A stretch of 58,650 nt of DNA from Nitrospirota bacterium (lineage in GTDB: Bacteria; Nitrospirota; Thermodesulfovibrionia; Thermodesulfovibrionales; UBA6898), in the NCBI GenBank assembly GCA_024275975.1, contig JAJRYC010000059.1, positions 1-58,650 of the forward strand, given 5' to 3'. The position numbers and the translations under genes were made by a program. The notes under the pieces were generated by a model, which did no database searches, had not been told where the DNA came from, and was given only the letters and a program-made list of their open reading frames with translations. Position 1 is the first letter of the stretch, and the number at the start of each line of letters is the position of its first letter. Shown here in pieces: positions 26,912-36,861 of this stretch.

Positions 26912-28501
26912 TCAGGTAAAAACCCTGCGGAATTTCAATTTAAAAATATTAATAATAATTCTATCGTCGTCATCAATCCCCAGGCACCGTATCATCAGTA
27001 TAAAGGCCGTTATAAATACCGGGATATTAATCAGCAATCTTTGCACGGCGCCCGCTCCCGGGAACAGGTATCCAGCGAGCAGAAGCATCGCGAAAACAGT
27101 GGCCCCGGAGACCGTCGGCTTCAGAAAGTTCAGACGGTAGGGATGAATTTTATATAAAACATACACCTCGAAAAGCATTAAAAGATTAATTATAACCACG
27201 GACACGCAACTGGCAACGGCCGCGCCCAAAATTCCATATGGAGGTATCAACAGAAAATTCAGGAAGATATTCAGGAGACATATACCGAGTGTATTATACA
27301 TCATCAGGTTTTGCCGACCCGACATAGTGAGAATAAATCCGACGGACCCTACCCCGGCGTTTACCATCTGGGCAAAGGCAAGGATCACGAAAGCATTCCT
27401 GCCTCCGATAAACTCCTGTCCGAATACCGACATTATTTCTTTTGACAGCAACGTCATTAATAAAAACAGTGGAAAACTTATTGTATATATCCATTTGGTC
27501 GCAGCCTTAAAAAGTGCTTCGAGTTTCCGGATTTCCCGTTTGTTGAACAAATCAGAGATAACGGGGGCAAAAATGGAATTAAAGGAAACCAGGACCAGAC
27601 TGGTGATCAGGGCGGTCCTCACCGCGGCATTGTATACACCAACCTCATTCTTCGGCCTGAAATATCCAAGCATCAGGGTGTCCGTCAACATAATCAAAAA
27701 ATTCATGAGGACCACAAGCAGAAGCGGCAGGGAAAACCTGAAGAGTTCATTGGTTTCGTAAACGGCCTTTAAATGCTTTATCGCCGGAAAAACTTTAAAC
27801 AGGAAGTAGATCGAAAGGAGAGAGGCCAAAAAAACAGACAGACTATACGCGATTACAACACCATAAATCTTAAGCCCGGCGATGAGCAATATTCCGGCAA
27901 GCAACAGGTTTGATACCGGGAGAAAAAGGTTCTGGCCATAGACCGTATACTTCATTATTTTAAACCCCTGAATGGAAAACAGGGAATTCAGCATTAAAGC
28001 GGAAAAGGGCAGAGAGACCGACAGGAGTTTTATTATTCCCCCCAGTTCAGGGGCCCTGAAAATTCTCACGGCTACGGCATCCGCGTTAAAAAACAGTACA
28101 ATGCCGATAAAAAGACCTGCAAAAAAAGAATATTCCAGTGATTTAACGATCACTCCCTTGACTCTCGCTTTATCTCCAACCCCATTATAAAGAGAGATAT
28201 ACCTCACTAGCCCGAAATCAAGTCCGAATCTGCTTATCACTCCGGCAAAATTAATAATGGTTATTCCTATCATTAATATGCCTAAAGATTCCGCGCCCAG
28301 AATTCTGGCGACAAACACCGCGTAAAAGTATTGAAGTCCGCCGCCCAGGAGCTTGCCGGCGAAAGAAATGCCCGCTCCCTTGCCGATTGTCGCAAGTTCC
28401 TTTTCGTGAATCTTCTGTTTGTCATGCTGTTTTTCCAACACTGGTTCCTGTTTCGGTTCCCGGCGCCCGTTTTTATCAGACCTAAAAAGAGACATACACA
28501 T
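26912..28501 (-). CDS. Polysaccharide flippase (Wzx/MVF-MATE family)
   Basis: Inner-membrane protein of 529 residues with about 12-14 hydrophobic segments after a basic cytoplasmic N-terminal tail of about 40 residues. The GAGISFAGKLLGGGLQYFYAV start and ARILGAESLGI segment are typical of lipid-linked oligosaccharide flippases. It would move undecaprenyl-linked repeat units to the periplasm. Adjacent to glycosyltransferases and a polymerase/ligase in the same operon. Confidence 0.92.
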   Translation of the reverse strand: MCMSLFRSDKNGRREPKQEPVLEKQHDKQKIHEKELATIGKGAGISFAGKLLGGGLQYFYAVFVARILGAESLGILMIGITIINFAGVISRFGLDFGLVRYISLYNGVGDKARVKGVIVKSLEYSFFAGLFIGIVLFFNADAVAVRIFRAPELGGIIKLLSVSLPFSALMLNSLFSIQGFKIMKYTVYGQNLFLPVSNLLLAGILLIAGLKIYGVVIAYSLSVFLASLLSIYFLFKVFPAIKHLKAVYETNELFRFSLPLLLVVLMNFLIMLTDTLMLGYFRPKNEVGVYNAAVRTALITSLVLVSFNSIFAPVISDLFNKREIRKLEALFKAATKWIYTISFPLFLLMTLLSKEIMSVFGQEFIGGRNAFVILAFAQMVNAGVGSVGFILTMSGRQNLMMYNTLGICLLNIFLNFLLIPPYGILGAAVASCVSVVIINLLMLFEVYVLYKIHPYRLNFLKPTVSGATVFAMLLLAGYLFPGAGAVQRLLINIPVFITAFILMIRCLGIDDDDRIIINIFKLKFRRVFT

Positions 28502-29554
28502 TCAGCCGCCGGGGGATTGAATGCGGGACCTGCACTTATCGGCTACGCCTTTATGGAAATGATACGATATGACGCACCTGTAGAACAATCTGTGCATAAA
28601 ACGGGCGAAAACCGGATTTTGCTCGGCCTTCTTCATCACGGGCAGCCAGAAAAATGGGATTGTTAAAAAATTGAATAATGTTATTAGTATCACCTGGCTT
28701 ATAAAAAGCCGGGAGGGATTACTGTCCAGTCCCATAAGATTATTATGCCTGCGAAAAACCTCTCTGTAATCCTTAAGAAAGCGATACTGAAGCACATGGT
28801 AACGTATCGTTATCTCGGGCTTACCAATGCAGGTCCGGAACCTCACCCACGCCAGCCCCTTTTTATACGCTGTCTTCATCGCCTGGTCCAGAGTCACAAG
28901 GTGATAATGGTATCCAAGCGCCTTTTTGTTGTAAAAAATCCTCAGCCCATTTTTTTCAAGTCTGTACCCTAACTCAACATCCTCATGGGCATAGGCGCCT
29001 TCTTTAACCAATGTTTCATTAAATAATCCGTTTCCCAGCAGAAAAGCTCTCTTGCAGGAGATGTTGCAGGCGAAAAAAAGATAACACGGCAGCTCGCGTC
29101 TATCCTCCAGCTCCCTGAACCTGAACGGGTCCCAGACTTTCAGAAAGACGGATTGCCCGAGCCCGGGCGATTGAGTCACCTTTCCCAGAACAGCTATATT
29201 CGGTCCGGGGTTCATTTTATGGTCCCGGACATGTTCTTCCAGAGCACCCGGGTCGAGATGTATATCATCGGCGATAAGACAGACGACCGGCGCAACCGCC
29301 GCCCTGATGCCCCGGTTTTGTGTAAAGCTGATTCCCCTGTTAGGATGTCTTAAATATGTCAGTTTATACGGCAGGTCCGGTTTCATCTGTTCAACGGCAT
29401 CCTCCGTACCGTCGGAAGAACCGTCATCAACGATAATGACTTCGAACTCCAACGGGCTTAATGTCTGCTCAGCCAGACACCGGAGCGTCATCCGTATGAT
29501 ATCGCTGCGATTGTATGTTGCAATCACCACGCTGATCTTAATATCTTCCTCCAT
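28502..29554 (-). CDS. Family 2 glycosyltransferase
   Basis: GT-A fold glycosyltransferase of about 350 residues. ISVVIATYNRSD opens the domain, VIIVDDGSSDGTED follows, and LIADDIHLDPG supplies the metal-binding acidic pair. GAYAHEDVELGYRLEKNG marks the acceptor region. I chose the ATG at 29554, which begins the domain directly and clears the preceding gene; the longer frame has no support. It is a clear paralogue of the gene at 31964-33010. Confidence 0.93.
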   Translation of the reverse strand: MEEDIKISVVIATYNRSDIIRMTLRCLAEQTLSPLEFEVIIVDDGSSDGTEDAVEQMKPDLPYKLTYLRHPNRGISFTQNRGIRAAVAPVVCLIADDIHLDPGALEEHVRDHKMNPGPNIAVLGKVTQSPGLGQSVFLKVWDPFRFRELEDRRELPCYLFFACNISCKRAFLLGNGLFNETLVKEGAYAHEDVELGYRLEKNGLRIFYNKKALGYHYHLVTLDQAMKTAYKKGLAWVRFRTCIGKPEITIRYHVLQYRFLKDYREVFRRHNNLMGLDSNPSRLFISQVILITLFNFLTIPFFWLPVMKKAEQNPVFARFMHRLFYRCVISYHFHKGVADKCRSRIQSPGG

Positions 29555-29582
29555 GACAATAATTTTCTCCGGGAACAGACTG

Positions 29583-31085
29583 CTATGCCGATCGGGCCTC
29601 CACCCTGTTAGCCGGGGACCCTTCATCCCAAATCCGTTTCAGGGCAACGGCCAGTCCTGTATATACCCAGAATTGGGCATAGGGGGTTGATTCCCTGAAC
29701 ATCATATTTGTTACTCCATCCAGCAAATAAGCCAGAAGGCCGGTCAGAATGGCAAGCGCAAGTCCACGCATTAACAGGTCTTCACATTTCAACACGCTGT
29801 AACAGCGCTTCATCGCGACCAAAATAATGCCGAAAAACGCAACCACGCCGAAAAGACCCAGTTCCGCGGCCGTCCATAAAAACGCGTTATGCACGGGTCT
29901 GTCCGCCATCGGGCCTTCATGCCCCAGAACCATGACATCCGGATCCTTCAGTGCCTCAAGATAATTACCCGGCCCATATCCAAAAAATAAATTATCACTC
30001 CATATACCGAGAGCTGTCCTGGCGGAGTCAATCCTGACATCCATAAGCGCGCGCGGGGCGTTGAATAATTTAGCATCGATAATTTTGTAGGCCTGGGGAT
30101 AAAAGGGCATCATGGCCAGGACTAAAGCAGCAGCGATGACCAGAGCTTTCCCCTGTTTCCACGAAAATACAATGGTGCCGAGGGCAAAGGCCGATGACAG
30201 GGCGAAACTGAGCCAGCCCGATCGCGAAAATGTGACAACGAGTCCTCCGATGCCGAGCAATAAAATACCGGAAAGGACAATTTTAAGCGACGGCCTTAAA
30301 AACTTCATCAATATAAACACAAACGGCACCGGCAGGATCATTGAATAATACAGCCCCAGCGCATGCGGATCGAGCGTGGTGCCCGCCGCCCTGATTTCAT
30401 CTTCAACGCCGGGGACCGCCCCCTGTGTTCCAAAATCGGCTGATTGTACAGATCCCTTTGTGCTCCCGATACCGACGTTGCCGGTGACGCGCTCATACAG
30501 CGCAAGGGGGCTCTCCAGGACAATGGCAAACAGCATCAGTGCTATAATCCACTTAAGGTGGTGGCGCCTGACCTTGTGCGCTATGAAAAAATAAATTAAT
30601 ATATGCTTGATGTTGTAAATAATATCAAACGTTCCCAGCACCTTGTCAGGCGCCCCGATCAGAGAGATAAACTGGGAAATGATTAAAAGCAGAATAAGCC
30701 AGTCGATCTTCCGCAACCCTGGAAGGGATTCTTTCCTTGCGATAAATATCCTGGCAAACCAGACAGTGTAAGAGATAAAAATAAGCAGTTCAACAAGCCC
30801 TATGCTTATCCCCCTGGCAGGCATAGCGATATGCTGCGCGAACATCCACTTACCATAAATGGAAAATGGGATATTGAATACAAAGGCGTAAACAAGAAAG
30901 CTTTCAATATTATATATCGCCATCATGGCGAGGGAAACGACCAGGATTCCGCCTGAAACAGCCAGTAAGTACCGGAATTCCAGCGTCATGATCTTCCAGG
31001 TCAGAAGCGCGAATATAAGACCGGAAAACGCAACAACAAGGTACCGGATTTTCAGGTCCGGTCTCAATCTCTCAAAAAGCGCCAT
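29583..31085 (-). CDS. O-antigen ligase/polymerase-like membrane protein (Wzy_C)
   Basis: A 500-residue protein with about 12 membrane segments and the periplasmic loop typical of O-antigen ligase or Wzy-type enzymes. The region GYGPGNYLEAL followed by HNAFLWTAAELGLFGVVAFFGIILV is the recognisable Wzy_C signature with its conserved His. It probably polymerises repeat units or transfers glycan. It overlaps the start of the next gene by 14 nt, and lies between the priming transferase and glycosyltransferases. Confidence 0.88.
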   Translation of the reverse strand: MALFERLRPDLKIRYLVVAFSGLIFALLTWKIMTLEFRYLLAVSGGILVVSLAMMAIYNIESFLVYAFVFNIPFSIYGKWMFAQHIAMPARGISIGLVELLIFISYTVWFARIFIARKESLPGLRKIDWLILLLIISQFISLIGAPDKVLGTFDIIYNIKHILIYFFIAHKVRRHHLKWIIALMLFAIVLESPLALYERVTGNVGIGSTKGSVQSADFGTQGAVPGVEDEIRAAGTTLDPHALGLYYSMILPVPFVFILMKFLRPSLKIVLSGILLLGIGGLVVTFSRSGWLSFALSSAFALGTIVFSWKQGKALVIAAALVLAMMPFYPQAYKIIDAKLFNAPRALMDVRIDSARTALGIWSDNLFFGYGPGNYLEALKDPDVMVLGHEGPMADRPVHNAFLWTAAELGLFGVVAFFGIILVAMKRCYSVLKCEDLLMRGLALAILTGLLAYLLDGVTNMMFRESTPYAQFWVYTGLAVALKRIWDEGSPANRVEARSA

Positions 31086-31941
31086 GTTTTGTGATTACTC
31101 TCCATATGGTCATAACAATTATCTTTATATCCAGACCAACCGACTTCTTATCCACATATTCCAGGTCAAAAGCAACCGTCTTCCGGAAAGACAACCGGCC
31201 TCTTCCGTTAATCTGTGGAAGACCTGTAATGCCGGGTTTTACCGTAAATTTTCGCATCTGGCCCGCGCGGTAGTTAACAAGCATTTCCGGAATTTCCGGC
31301 CTTGGGCCGACCAGTCTCATATCCCCTGTCAGGACATTCCAGAAATTCGGCACTTCATCCAGAGTGCTTTTCCTGAGCCACTCACCAAATCTGGTAATCC
31401 GGGGGTCATCCGGCACCTTGAATGCAATCCGGTCAATCTCCTCCTCCGAATAATTGTAATCATATAATTCCGGAAACCTCTCTTTCGCGTCAGCATACAT
31501 ACTCCTGAATTTAACAAAACTGAACGTCGCCGGCACCCAGTATCTCTTGTCGGGATCAAAATGAGGATCAACAATTGTATAATCACCTTTTCCGATGATG
31601 TCCCTGCCCGGCAGCAGCCTGCTCCTGGCGCACCTGTCCTGGAAAAACAGGGCGGGGCCGGGAGACTCGAATTTGATGATTATGGCCAGCACAAGCATAA
31701 CCGGAAGGGACACAATCAACACTGTCAAACTAACAAGTATCTCGAGAATTCTATACGATATCCTTGCGGCTTTCTCCCCGAAAGACATGTTTAATCCATA
31801 TCCATCTTCAGCCGGTATGCAGAATATTCTTCCGGTTTCAGCCGGTTCCGGAGCACCTGGGTCTTCTTCCTGAACGCCAGTGAATTCCGGCCCCGAATAA
31901 TATTCAAAAGATTGTTTTTCGTTCTCTGCTAATACACTCAT
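31072..31941 (-). CDS. Priming sugar transferase (undecaprenyl-phosphate sugar phosphotransferase)
   Basis: A 289-residue bacterial sugar transferase that would start repeat-unit synthesis by placing a sugar phosphate on undecaprenyl phosphate. One N-terminal hydrophobic hairpin (about residues 67-88) precedes the catalytic domain with KFRSMY, STLDEVPNFWNVLTGDM, LVGPRPEIP and VKPGITGLPQINGRG. An insert of about 35 residues sits between the FFQDR segment and KFRSM, longer than in most homologues. It lacks the multi-helix N-terminus of WbaP. Confidence 0.93.
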   Translation of the reverse strand: MSVLAENEKQSFEYYSGPEFTGVQEEDPGAPEPAETGRIFCIPAEDGYGLNMSFGEKAARISYRILEILVSLTVLIVSLPVMLVLAIIIKFESPGPALFFQDRCARSRLLPGRDIIGKGDYTIVDPHFDPDKRYWVPATFSFVKFRSMYADAKERFPELYDYNYSEEEIDRIAFKVPDDPRITRFGEWLRKSTLDEVPNFWNVLTGDMRLVGPRPEIPEMLVNYRAGQMRKFTVKPGITGLPQINGRGRLSFRKTVAFDLEYVDKKSVGLDIKIIVMTIWRVITKHGAF

Positions 31942-31963
31942 TCAATCGCACCTCGACCGATGA

Positions 31964-33010
31964 TTATTGCTGCTTCGTCCTATGACACTTCCCGAGCTTC
32001 TTCCCGCCCGAAAGTTGTTTCTGATTCTGTTTTTTGAGTTCCTCATAACCTTTCCTTACATGATGATAGACGGTGCCCCGATAAGTTACGCGACCCGCAA
32101 AAAGGGCCGCCACGCGGCTGTTATCGGCCCGCCCCAACACAGGCAGCCAGAAATATTTGACCGACCACGCGTTAAACACACTCCTTCTCATTATTTCATG
32201 TGGCAACATTTTCAGCATTGCCTTCAACCCGGCTTTGACTGTAAAGAGTTTATACACCGAAAATACGTGAAATCTGGGTATGCTGTCGCTCAGCATATCC
32301 ATGTTTCGTCCCAGTTCATACGCCCGCCGGCAGGCGGATGATAGTGTCACTTCATGGTAATGCCATGCCAGGGCTTTTTCATTGTATACAATTTTAAATC
32401 CCTTCCGCCCCAACCTGTATCCAAGTTCCACATCCTCATGGGCGGCCCCTTTTCTCTCCCTGAACATTCCGTTCCTGAGGAGAAAATTCTTTTTAACCGA
32501 AATATTGCATGCATAAAAGTAAATATTGTCCAGCAGCTTCTTTCCCTCAAACCGCTCATAGCGAAAAGGGTCCCAGTTTTTCTGCATAACCGTCTGTGGT
32601 AATTCAGGCGATTGAGCGACCTTTCCCATCACCGCATAATTTTCTCCCCGGTACTCCTCATGGGTTTTGATATGCTGCTCCAGATGATCGGCGGCCACCC
32701 GGATATCATCGGCAAGCAGGAGGACCAGATGGCCACCGGCCTCCCTTATGCCGCGGTTTTCAGTAAACCCGGGGCCACGGTTTTCATGCCAGTAATACCG
32801 CAACTCATAAGGCGCGGTCGCAATCATCGACTTCACCATTTCCTCTGTACCGTCACCTGAACCATCATCAACGACCAGGACTTCAAATTCCGATGGAGAA
32901 ACAGTCTGCAGCATTAATCTATCGAGAGTGACCTTCAGAACATCACAACGGTTAAATGTTGCGATCACCACACTTATAACTGGAACCATTTGTTGATGTT
33001 TCTCTTTCAT
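31964..33010 (-). CDS. Family 2 glycosyltransferase
   Basis: GT2 family protein of 348 residues. VISVVIATFNRCDVL, VLVVDDGSGDGTEEMV and LLADDIRVAADHLEQH define the GT-A domain; AAHEDVELGYRLGRKG follows near residue 195. It is paralogous along its length to the gene at 28502-29554, suggesting duplication within the locus and use of related donors or acceptors. Its start overlaps the stop of the upstream methyltransferase (ATGA). Confidence 0.93.
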   Translation of the reverse strand: MKEKHQQMVPVISVVIATFNRCDVLKVTLDRLMLQTVSPSEFEVLVVDDGSGDGTEEMVKSMIATAPYELRYYWHENRGPGFTENRGIREAGGHLVLLLADDIRVAADHLEQHIKTHEEYRGENYAVMGKVAQSPELPQTVMQKNWDPFRYERFEGKKLLDNIYFYACNISVKKNFLLRNGMFRERKGAAHEDVELGYRLGRKGFKIVYNEKALAWHYHEVTLSSACRRAYELGRNMDMLSDSIPRFHVFSVYKLFTVKAGLKAMLKMLPHEIMRRSVFNAWSVKYFWLPVLGRADNSRVAALFAGRVTYRGTVYHHVRKGYEELKKQNQKQLSGGKKLGKCHRTKQQ

Positions 33011-33918
33011 TTACTAACCGGCTTCCTTGCCAAAACTTCGATGAACACCCCGCTGCCCACTATTCTCAAATAAATACCGGCCACCCGAAAAAAAAGGGAC
33101 CGCGTCCTGAGTTTTGCAATCATTGGGAATATATCTGAACGATAAGATTTCGAAATAATTTCAAACCCGGTCTTCTCAAGGGCGTTCCCGAGTGAACGCG
33201 TTGACCATGTCGTAAGGTGATGGGGAGGGTCCATCCAGGCAAGCAGCCTGACAAGGTCCTTCCTGAGCTTTGATGCGGGAAGTTTTTTAAACATGTTGAA
33301 AACCCGGTCGTCAAATATCGGGACGCCCACGCTCAAAATTCCGCCTGGCTTCAGGACCCGGTAAAGGCTGTCAAGCGCGACAGCGGGAGCATTTAAATGC
33401 TCAAGCACATGGCATAGACGAACCACATCAAAATGGCCTTCGGGCCACCCTGGTTCGTAGGCAGATCCGGACTGCACATGGTCACCGTGTTTCCGCCCCG
33501 CAAGTGAAAGCATCTCACCATTAACATCTATACCGAAAACGTCCCATCCCCTGCCTCCGGCAAAGTCCATAAATAATCCATCGGGACAGCCTACATCAAG
33601 AATGACTCCACGGCCCTTCCTGTTTTCAATCTCCCTCAGCACCGGAAGCCAATGTTTTTCCTGGACCCAGGTCCTCCACCCGGGATTATCAAAGAGAAAG
33701 TCGAGATAATCATCCCCGCTGTAGAGCGCCTCAAGGTCCGCTTCTTCAGGGTCGGGATATACATAAATCAGCCCGCAATTCCTGCACTGGTAATTCTTGT
33801 AGCTCCTGGTACGGACGTCCGCATAACGGGACTCAATCTCCATGAAAGGAGCTTCCTCCGGTAGTCCGCAAATTTTACACCGGGCGGATACCGGATCGGA
33901 AACTGAAAATTTATTCAT
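33007..33918 (-). CDS. SAM-dependent methyltransferase with N-terminal zinc ribbon
   Basis: A 303-residue class I methyltransferase. The N-terminus holds a four-Cys pair arrangement (CKICG near residue 15, CRNCG near 46), as in many sugar C- or O-methyltransferases. Motif I reads ILDVGCPDGLFMDFA, with GCPDG in place of the common GCGxG. VRLCHVLEHL and LKPGGILSVGVP mark motifs II-III. It overlaps its neighbours by 4 nt on both sides, so it is translated with the exopolysaccharide genes and likely modifies a sugar. Confidence 0.88.
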   Translation of the reverse strand: MNKFSVSDPVSARCKICGLPEEAPFMEIESRYADVRTRSYKNYQCRNCGLIYVYPDPEEADLEALYSGDDYLDFLFDNPGWRTWVQEKHWLPVLREIENRKGRGVILDVGCPDGLFMDFAGGRGWDVFGIDVNGEMLSLAGRKHGDHVQSGSAYEPGWPEGHFDVVRLCHVLEHLNAPAVALDSLYRVLKPGGILSVGVPIFDDRVFNMFKKLPASKLRKDLVRLLAWMDPPHHLTTWSTRSLGNALEKTGFEIISKSYRSDIFPMIAKLRTRSLFFRVAGIYLRIVGSGVFIEVLARKPVSK

Positions 33919-35246
33919 TTTTTAACAGACCCGCCTTTATCCGAAAGATACCGGTCGGCCGCTTCCCCGGCCGCTCTTTTGCCGTCCAGGATTGCGTCAT
34001 CCATCCACTGGTATTCCCAGTTCCCGTACCTGCCGGCAAGAACAACCGCATTTTTCCTGAAAAAACTCCTGATCTTGCGGAGGTTCCCTGCCCTCTCCCT
34101 GTTGTATATAACATAGCCGTAAGGAATGTCTCTTATGTCTACTAATTCAACCTTATCTTTTTTTGTTAAAATCTTTGCGCTGACAAGATCTTTTATGACA
34201 TCATCCACTATTTCATCCCTGTCGATCTTCTTCTTCCGTGAATAGGCGATTTCGGCAGTTATTGAACTCCTGGCGCCGGGCGCCATTGTTGAGGAAAAAT
34301 TCTTTAAAAAACTGATCCTGAAAAAGGAATATTTCTTCTCGGGATAGTATATCCAGTGATTGGTGTTTATATTGGCCTTATCAATCCCGAGGTTTACACA
34401 TAATATCGAATTGTATTTCAGTCGCCTGGCGGCTTGCGAAACAGTCGCTGGAACATTTGCAATATCAACTAACTCAGGCAGAGGGATCGTCGAGATAAGA
34501 ACATCGTAATTCTGACGCGTACCGTCGGCGAACTCTATCTCCTTTTTCTTTATGTCGATTTTAACCGCCTTTTTATTCAGTATGACTTTTACTCCGTTTT
34601 TAACAAACGCGCCTGGAATTGCCGAAATACCGTTTCTCAACGGATATCTGAATATCGCATTGGGGCCGAATTCTCTCGTCTGGTCGGTTAATGCTCCTTC
34701 AACAACCTCATGGAGAGCGGGCATGGGAATTCTTACGTCCAACCAGTCGGTAGTCATATTCCTGGGATGCACGGTCCAGAATTTTTCAGAATAAGGGATC
34801 ATAAAATGTTCGGCAATACCTCTGCCAAAAGCCGCAACCAGCCATTTTTCATAATTGTAACACATCTGCTTCCTGTTCTTCTTTCTCTCGCAGTACGTCT
34901 CGATAAATGACACCAGGCAGTCTTTTACTATAGGCAATGGTAATCCAAAGGTATTCGCCTGGATAGGATATCTGGTCAGTCTGTCGAACGAATAAAGCCG
35001 CGCCGACCTCTTCCTGTCCACCAAATCTATTTTCAGAATGTCCCGCAATAACCCGATAACATATTCGTTCCTGGTATGCAACACGTGAATTCCGAGATCA
35101 AAGGTATAGCCGTTTACTCTAGGAGATATGCATGTTCCACCATACCTGTCGCTCCCCTCGTACACCGATCCGCCGCCGTGGTAAGCAGCGCTCAAACCGG
35201 CCAGTCCGGCTCCAAGAATTATCGTACGCCCGTTACCGTCTTTCAT
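33915..35246 (-). CDS. FAD-dependent amine oxidase/UDP-galactopyranose mutase-like protein
   Basis: A 443-residue flavoprotein. The dinucleotide motif is IILGAGLAGLSAAYHG, and GGTCISPRVNGYTFDLGIHVLH supplies the second FAD-contact region. The fold family includes UDP-galactopyranose mutase and protoporphyrinogen oxidase. Placed inside a polysaccharide locus, a nucleotide-sugar mutase role is the best inference, but I did not see enough of the mutase-specific motifs to name the reaction. It overlaps the methyltransferase gene by ATGA. Confidence 0.8.
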   Translation of the reverse strand: MKDGNGRTIILGAGLAGLSAAYHGGGSVYEGSDRYGGTCISPRVNGYTFDLGIHVLHTRNEYVIGLLRDILKIDLVDRKRSARLYSFDRLTRYPIQANTFGLPLPIVKDCLVSFIETYCERKKNRKQMCYNYEKWLVAAFGRGIAEHFMIPYSEKFWTVHPRNMTTDWLDVRIPMPALHEVVEGALTDQTREFGPNAIFRYPLRNGISAIPGAFVKNGVKVILNKKAVKIDIKKKEIEFADGTRQNYDVLISTIPLPELVDIANVPATVSQAARRLKYNSILCVNLGIDKANINTNHWIYYPEKKYSFFRISFLKNFSSTMAPGARSSITAEIAYSRKKKIDRDEIVDDVIKDLVSAKILTKKDKVELVDIRDIPYGYVIYNRERAGNLRKIRSFFRKNAVVLAGRYGNWEYQWMDDAILDGKRAAGEAADRYLSDKGGSVKK

Positions 35247-35249
35247 GTG

Positions 35250-35435
35250 TTAATACCCGACCTTCCTCATAAAATAAGCGACTAATCCCGCAAGGGCTGC
35301 TCCCCATGATGCTATGGCCAGGTATCGCACAACAGGGGTTAATTGTCTTCGCCTTTTTTCCGAAGCATTCGGATCAGGGGAGCCGGAAGTCGGACCATCA
35401 CTCCGGTTATTTAAACTCTCATTATCGTTTTCCAT
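35250..35435 (-). CDS. Small single-pass membrane protein
   Basis: A 61-residue product with a polar, Asn/Ser/Pro-rich N-terminal half, an ERMKRRR-like basic patch (EKRRRQ) and one hydrophobic helix (about residues 36-54), ending in RKVGY. The ATG at 35435 has GGAAA-type ribosome binding sequence (TAGGA) 8 nt upstream; an ATG at 35441 is too close to it. It fills the whole space between the Wzz gene and the FAD enzyme on the same strand. No family recognised. Confidence 0.55.
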   Translation of the reverse strand: MENDNESLNNRSDGPTSGSPDPNASEKRRRQLTPVVRYLAIASWGAALAGLVAYFMRKVGY

Positions 35436-35444
35436 CTGCATTTC

Positions 35445-36770
35445 CTATGAGTCGCCCCGGCCTTTCACTCCGTCCGACGAAAAGAACAGCCTGATGTTAA
35501 AAAAGGCAAGGACATATACAAGACCGGTCGAAAAAAACAGGCTCAGGATCGCCGTTAACCCTATATGATAAATTTTAATCGGCTGTACAGGCTCGGTTGG
35601 AATTTCCGCCAGATGCATGATTTTGACTTCACTGTCAGTCGTGGTCGCCTGGGCCAGGGACTCCAGATAAAGGTCCTTCAGGTATATATATTCGCGCGAC
35701 TCGGCATTTATCTTCATATTAAGTTCCTCAACCTTTTTCTGTATGGGGAGCATCTGCCGCAGCCTGCTCTTAAGATTATCAAGCGAAGCCCGCAGGGACT
35801 CCAGCTTCGCCGTCAGTCCTTCCAATTCTATCTCATCGAAAAGCTTTTCCGATTCCATCCTCCTTAAATCGTCCGGATTGGGATAACCATATGATTTCTT
35901 TTTTATCTCAAGGTCCAGCCCTGAAATCTTTTTCTGTTTTTCCTCCATCTGGGCATTAAGCTTAATATAGGACTGCTCGATGTCATAAAGACTTTTCACG
36001 CCCCTGGAAGTCTCCTCGGATATCGAGACGACATCGTTCCTTTTCAGCAGGTTCTCTTTTTCGTCCCTGAATAAAGAAATTTTATTTTCTTTTTCAATAA
36101 GCTGGACGCGTAACCGATTCAGTCTTTGTTCGGCCGGATTCTGGTCCTGTTCACTCAGCCACTTGACCAAACCAAGCCCTACACTGTCAATTATGTCGGC
36201 CGCCCTTTTCGGGAAATTGTCCTTGACGGTGATAACATAAACATAGGAATCCTTTGTTGCGTGGATGTACATATTCTTTCTCAGTTTTGCAACGGCCTCG
36301 GACACAGGGTTTCCTTCGATTATCCGGCCATATTTCAATATCATCCATAACTTCATCGAATATTCGGTAACAAAGTCCTTTACTGAATGATACCAGCGCT
36401 CATACCAGGATGAATAAGTAATTTCGGGTTTTCCGTCAAGCCGCAGTGATTCAACTACCGGCCTGAGGATCGCCTCACTCCTGATGATATCACGCAGCGT
36501 CTGAACAATAACCTTAAACGGCGGTGCGGGAGCCGGGGCGCCGAATGCCGAGGTATCTTTCATCCTCATCAGGCTTGATTCCAATGGCCTGTAATATATA
36601 GTAATCCCGGCCTGATATTTCTCCGAAAACAGATAAGTAAATGCAAGAGAGGCCAGAACTGCGGAAAGACAGAAGACCAGAACAAAATTTTTCTGTCTGG
36701 TCAGGACTTCAGAATATTTCCTGAAATCAATATTAAACAAATGGTCATATAAGTTTTTTTTAGTTGTCAT
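35445..36770 (-). CDS. Polysaccharide co-polymerase / chain-length determinant (Wzz family)
   Basis: A 441-residue inner-membrane protein with membrane segments at about residues 30-50 and 408-430 bracketing a long periplasmic domain. Residues 215-355 are coiled-coil. No cytoplasmic tyrosine kinase domain is fused. It would set chain length and couple export to the OPX outer-membrane protein encoded upstream. The tail ends 11 nt before the small membrane protein gene. Confidence 0.92.
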   Translation of the reverse strand: MTTKKNLYDHLFNIDFRKYSEVLTRQKNFVLVFCLSAVLASLAFTYLFSEKYQAGITIYYRPLESSLMRMKDTSAFGAPAPAPPFKVIVQTLRDIIRSEAILRPVVESLRLDGKPEITYSSWYERWYHSVKDFVTEYSMKLWMILKYGRIIEGNPVSEAVAKLRKNMYIHATKDSYVYVITVKDNFPKRAADIIDSVGLGLVKWLSEQDQNPAEQRLNRLRVQLIEKENKISLFRDEKENLLKRNDVVSISEETSRGVKSLYDIEQSYIKLNAQMEEKQKKISGLDLEIKKKSYGYPNPDDLRRMESEKLFDEIELEGLTAKLESLRASLDNLKSRLRQMLPIQKKVEELNMKINAESREYIYLKDLYLESLAQATTTDSEVKIMHLAEIPTEPVQPIKIYHIGLTAILSLFFSTGLVYVLAFFNIRLFFSSDGVKGRGDS

Positions 36771-36861
36771 CCATCATCACCGGATTTTTTTGTTTCCCTT
36801 AGCACACCGTGTAGTTTCAGCATCCTTCAGCGCCTGACCTCTGGACATTTAAAGCTTGAAG

